Shown here piece after piece: positions 3,913-5,769 of a stretch of DNA of 5,769 bases. The translations under genes and the position numbers were made by a program. Source of the DNA: Ktedonobacterales bacterium (GTDB lineage Bacteria; Chloroflexota; Ktedonobacteria; Ktedonobacterales; JADMIN01); assembly GCA_025928125.1 (NCBI GenBank), contig JAICKD010000255.1, positions 1 through 5,769 on the forward strand. Direction: 5' to 3'. Every line of letters begins with the position of its first letter. Position 1 is the first letter of the stretch. The notes beneath the pieces were generated by a model. It saw nothing but the letters and a program-made list of their open reading frames with translations. It was not told the DNA's origin and searched no databases.

Positions 3913-5748
3913 ATGATGGGGCAGATGGGAAAACACGCGCACATCAGCGTTCGATTGCGCGCAGCGTTCGTGTTTATTGTGGCGGTCATCGGCTTCGGAG
4001 CCATGAGCCTGCCATCGTCGCCAGCCGCCAATGCCGCGGCAGGGAGTAGCGCAGCGCCACTGCTGCCAGGCGAGACGCTCTGGAATGGCGTACCGAGCTT
4101 CAACTTTGGCGCTAACGACGGCGTCAATTGGGACACGAAGTACAATATGGATACCGGCCCCGATGCCGCGCCAATCCAGAGCGCCCTCAAAGCGGCAGGG
4201 ATGCCAATTATTCGCGCGTGGTTCTTCCAGAACTCGCTGGTCGATAATCACGCGCTCTCCGATGCCGAGCAATTGCAAAAGTGGCAGGCGGTCGCCAACA
4301 GCGGCGCGGTATGTTTCGCGAATCTGCCCACCGGCAATAGTGTCGCCTATAACCTCCATCTGGTCACGCTGCTCAAGGGTAAGTGCGAGCTCTATGAGGT
4401 GATGAATGAGCCAGATATCGAGGGTGTGAACTCGGCGCAGTACCTCGCATTCTGGAACAGCTTCGTCCCGCAGGCGCGGGCAATCGATCCGAACGCGAAG
4501 TTTGGCGGCCCGGCGGACTACAACAACCAGGGCAATGAGTGCAGTTACTCATCGGGCAGCTCGACCTGCTTCCTGCAAAAAGTGATGATCGGCATGCAGG
4601 CCTCTGGGATCCTGCCCGATTTCGTGACCTACCACTGGTATCCCTGCTGGAACAATAGCGCCAGTCAGTGCCTCACGCTGGCCGGGTCGTTCGCCAGCGC
4701 GGCCCAGCAGGTAATTGGCTGGGTGCAGCAGATTTTTGGCAGGGCGCTGCCGGTCCTCTGCTCCGAGTGGAACGCCGATCCAGGCAGCCCAACCTTCATG
4801 AATGATCGGAACTGGGACGCGCAGTTCGTGACCGCGGCGCTGCAAAGCATCGAGACATCGGGACTCGCCGGAGCGATGGAGTACGATATCTCGCAGTACG
4901 GCAACTACGGCGCCGACGACATGTTCGACATTTATAACGGCGGGAAGCCCTTCGCGACCTGGACAGCCTTTGCCGGGGAGATCGCGCGAGTGCGGGGCAG
5001 CAGTACGCCAATCGTTTCCCCACCATCCGACCCGACGCCAACCCCACCGACCTCACCAACCTCGCCACCCACACCAACACCGACCCCGCCCAGTACGTCA
5101 ACACCACCGACCACACCGCCTACAACACCGACGCCACCGGCGCGGGGTGACTTTGGCGATGGCTTCGAGTCGGGCAACGCGGGCGCATGGACGGCCCATC
5201 AGGCGGCGGGAACCAATACGCTCCAGGCTGAGTCGGCGGATGTTTCCGATGGCTCGTATGCGATGGAGATGGCGAAGAAGGCGAATCAGGGTAACGTCTT
5301 CGTCGAAGAAGACCTGGCGCAGGGCGTGGCGGCGACACATGTCACCTTCGCGTTGAAGCTTGCGGGCGCCTCCGGCAGAGGGATGATGCAGTTGCTTCAA
5401 CTGCGCTCGACGCATGGCTACTTCGCGGGCGGGCTGTGGCTCACCTATAACGCGAGCAGCGGCTACAAGGAACTCGAAGTCTACGACGGCGCCTACCACT
5501 GGCACGCCTGCCAGTTGCCGACGCAACTCTATGGCGCGTGGCATAGCTACAGCCTGGACTACACGCTGGGTACCGGCGCGAAGGGCGGTTTCAGCCTGAG
5601 CATTGACGGCGCGGCGGCTTGCTCGGCAACGGGCATCGCGACCACGAAAGCTGGTGGCGAGATGATCAGCGCCTATCAGTTCGGCTCCATCGGCTCGGAT
5701 GGCGCAACGGCGATGGATATCAAACTCGATTCTGTAACTATCAAGTAG
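3913..5748 (+). CDS. Secreted modular glycoside hydrolase (clan GH-A-like) with C-terminal beta-rich domain
   Basis: The 611-residue protein begins with a Sec-type signal peptide: basic region to R16, hydrophobic core 17-31, probable cleavage after ANA (41) or AAA (43). The catalytic domain spans about residues 50-360. It has the YEVMNEPD motif, whose E166 in the Asn-Glu-Pro triad would be the acid/base. H241-W242-Y243 sits where clan GH-A enzymes often carry an active-site HWY-type segment, and LCSEWN carries E285, the likely nucleophile. This strand-4 and strand-7 pair fits a retaining (beta/alpha)8 enzyme such as GH39 or GH5 relatives; the exact family and substrate cannot be told. A Pro/Thr linker (about 363-411) leads to a C-terminal domain (412-611) that starts GDFGDGFESG and is rich in beta strands, probably a LamG/jelly-roll or carbohydrate-binding module. 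Many cysteines fit an extracellular location. AAGGA (3904-3908) serves ATG 3913 or 3916. Stop is TAG 5746-5748. Confidence 0.85.
   Translation: MMGQMGKHAHISVRLRAAFVFIVAVIGFGAMSLPSSPAANAAAGSSAAPLLPGETLWNGVPSFNFGANDGVNWDTKYNMDTGPDAAPIQSALKAAGMPIIRAWFFQNSLVDNHALSDAEQLQKWQAVANSGAVCFANLPTGNSVAYNLHLVTLLKGKCELYEVMNEPDIEGVNSAQYLAFWNSFVPQARAIDPNAKFGGPADYNNQGNECSYSSGSSTCFLQKVMIGMQASGILPDFVTYHWYPCWNNSASQCLTLAGSFASAAQQVIGWVQQIFGRALPVLCSEWNADPGSPTFMNDRNWDAQFVTAALQSIETSGLAGAMEYDISQYGNYGADDMFDIYNGGKPFATWTAFAGEIARVRGSSTPIVSPPSDPTPTPPTSPTSPPTPTPTPPSTSTPPTTPPTTPTPPARGDFGDGFESGNAGAWTAHQAAGTNTLQAESADVSDGSYAMEMAKKANQGNVFVEEDLAQGVAATHVTFALKLAGASGRGMMQLLQLRSTHGYFAGGLWLTYNASSGYKELEVYDGAYHWHACQLPTQLYGAWHSYSLDYTLGTGAKGGFSLSIDGAAACSATGIATTKAGGEMISAYQFGSIGSDGATAMDIKLDSVTIK
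5002..5143 (+). repeat. Low-complexity Pro/Thr/Ser linker repeat inside the hydrolase gene
   Basis: The DNA is an irregular run of CCA, CCG, ACC and ACA codons with some Ser codons, giving a Pro-Thr-Ser linker of nearly 50 residues. Such linkers join catalytic and binding domains of secreted carbohydrases and are often glycosylated. The repetitive bases make this spot prone to slippage and length variation between strains. Confidence 0.85.
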
Positions 5749-5761
5749 CATCCGAGGAGAC

Positions 5762-5767
5762 AAGGAG
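5762..5767 (+). promoter_or_regulatory. Ribosome binding site for a gene starting beyond the window
   Basis: AAGGAG occurs two bases before the right edge, 13 bases after the hydrolase stop. With no terminator between, a co-transcribed plus-strand gene probably begins just outside. Confidence 0.45.
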
Positions 5768-5769
5768 AA

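Noticed and set aside
5098..5763. 221-codon minus-strand frame opposite the hydrolase C-terminal domain
   Set aside because: It is antisense to the supported hydrolase frame, begins in the ribosome-binding region at the edge and has an Arg/Ala-rich composition typical of shadow frames.

Overview
The window looks like chromosomal DNA from a GC-rich bacterium. A Chloroflexota (Ktedonobacteria-like) source is my best guess, from the style of the secreted glycosidase, the phage-type toxin and the four-helix membrane protein, but no rRNA or other phylogenetic marker is present and the assignment is inference only.

Layout. (1) Bases 2-553 hold the 3' part of secF, the protein-export membrane subunit. 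(2) Bases 554-812 hold a stable-RNA unit: a sigma70-type promoter (611-640), a hairpin-forming leader, tRNA-Asn(GTT) with encoded CCA (689-763) and a rho-independent terminator (786-817). (3) Bases 839-1914 form a toxin-antitoxin-like patch: a RelE/HigB-type (phage Gp49-like) toxin (912-1274), a small acidic partner that appears to have lost the helix-turn-helix expected of its family (1355-1597), and a convergent orphan antitoxin-like gene (1640-1861, minus). The toxin and the orphan gene are preceded by the same 12-base extended -10 element. (4) Bases 2074-2880 encode a single-pass, extracytoplasmically exposed protein whose frame is cut by a UGA at 2767-2769; the same frame then stays open, with coding character, for 36 more codons. 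(5) Bases 3002-3544 (minus) encode an unrecognised four-helix membrane protein with its own promoter and a dyad over the -10. (6) After a 368-base gap with no supported gene, bases 3913-5748 encode a secreted modular glycoside hydrolase: signal peptide, clan GH-A-like catalytic domain, Pro/Thr linker and C-terminal beta-rich domain. A ribosome-binding-site-like sequence at the right edge suggests another plus-strand gene just outside.

The genes do not form one pathway. secF and the tRNA are housekeeping genes; the rest is accessory (toxin-antitoxin remnants, envelope proteins, an extracellular carbohydrase). The observations most worth following are the in-frame UGA in the 2074 gene and the HTH-less antitoxin with its unusual inverted-repeat and promoter arrangement. 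I did not find a clear, wholly new multi-gene system.
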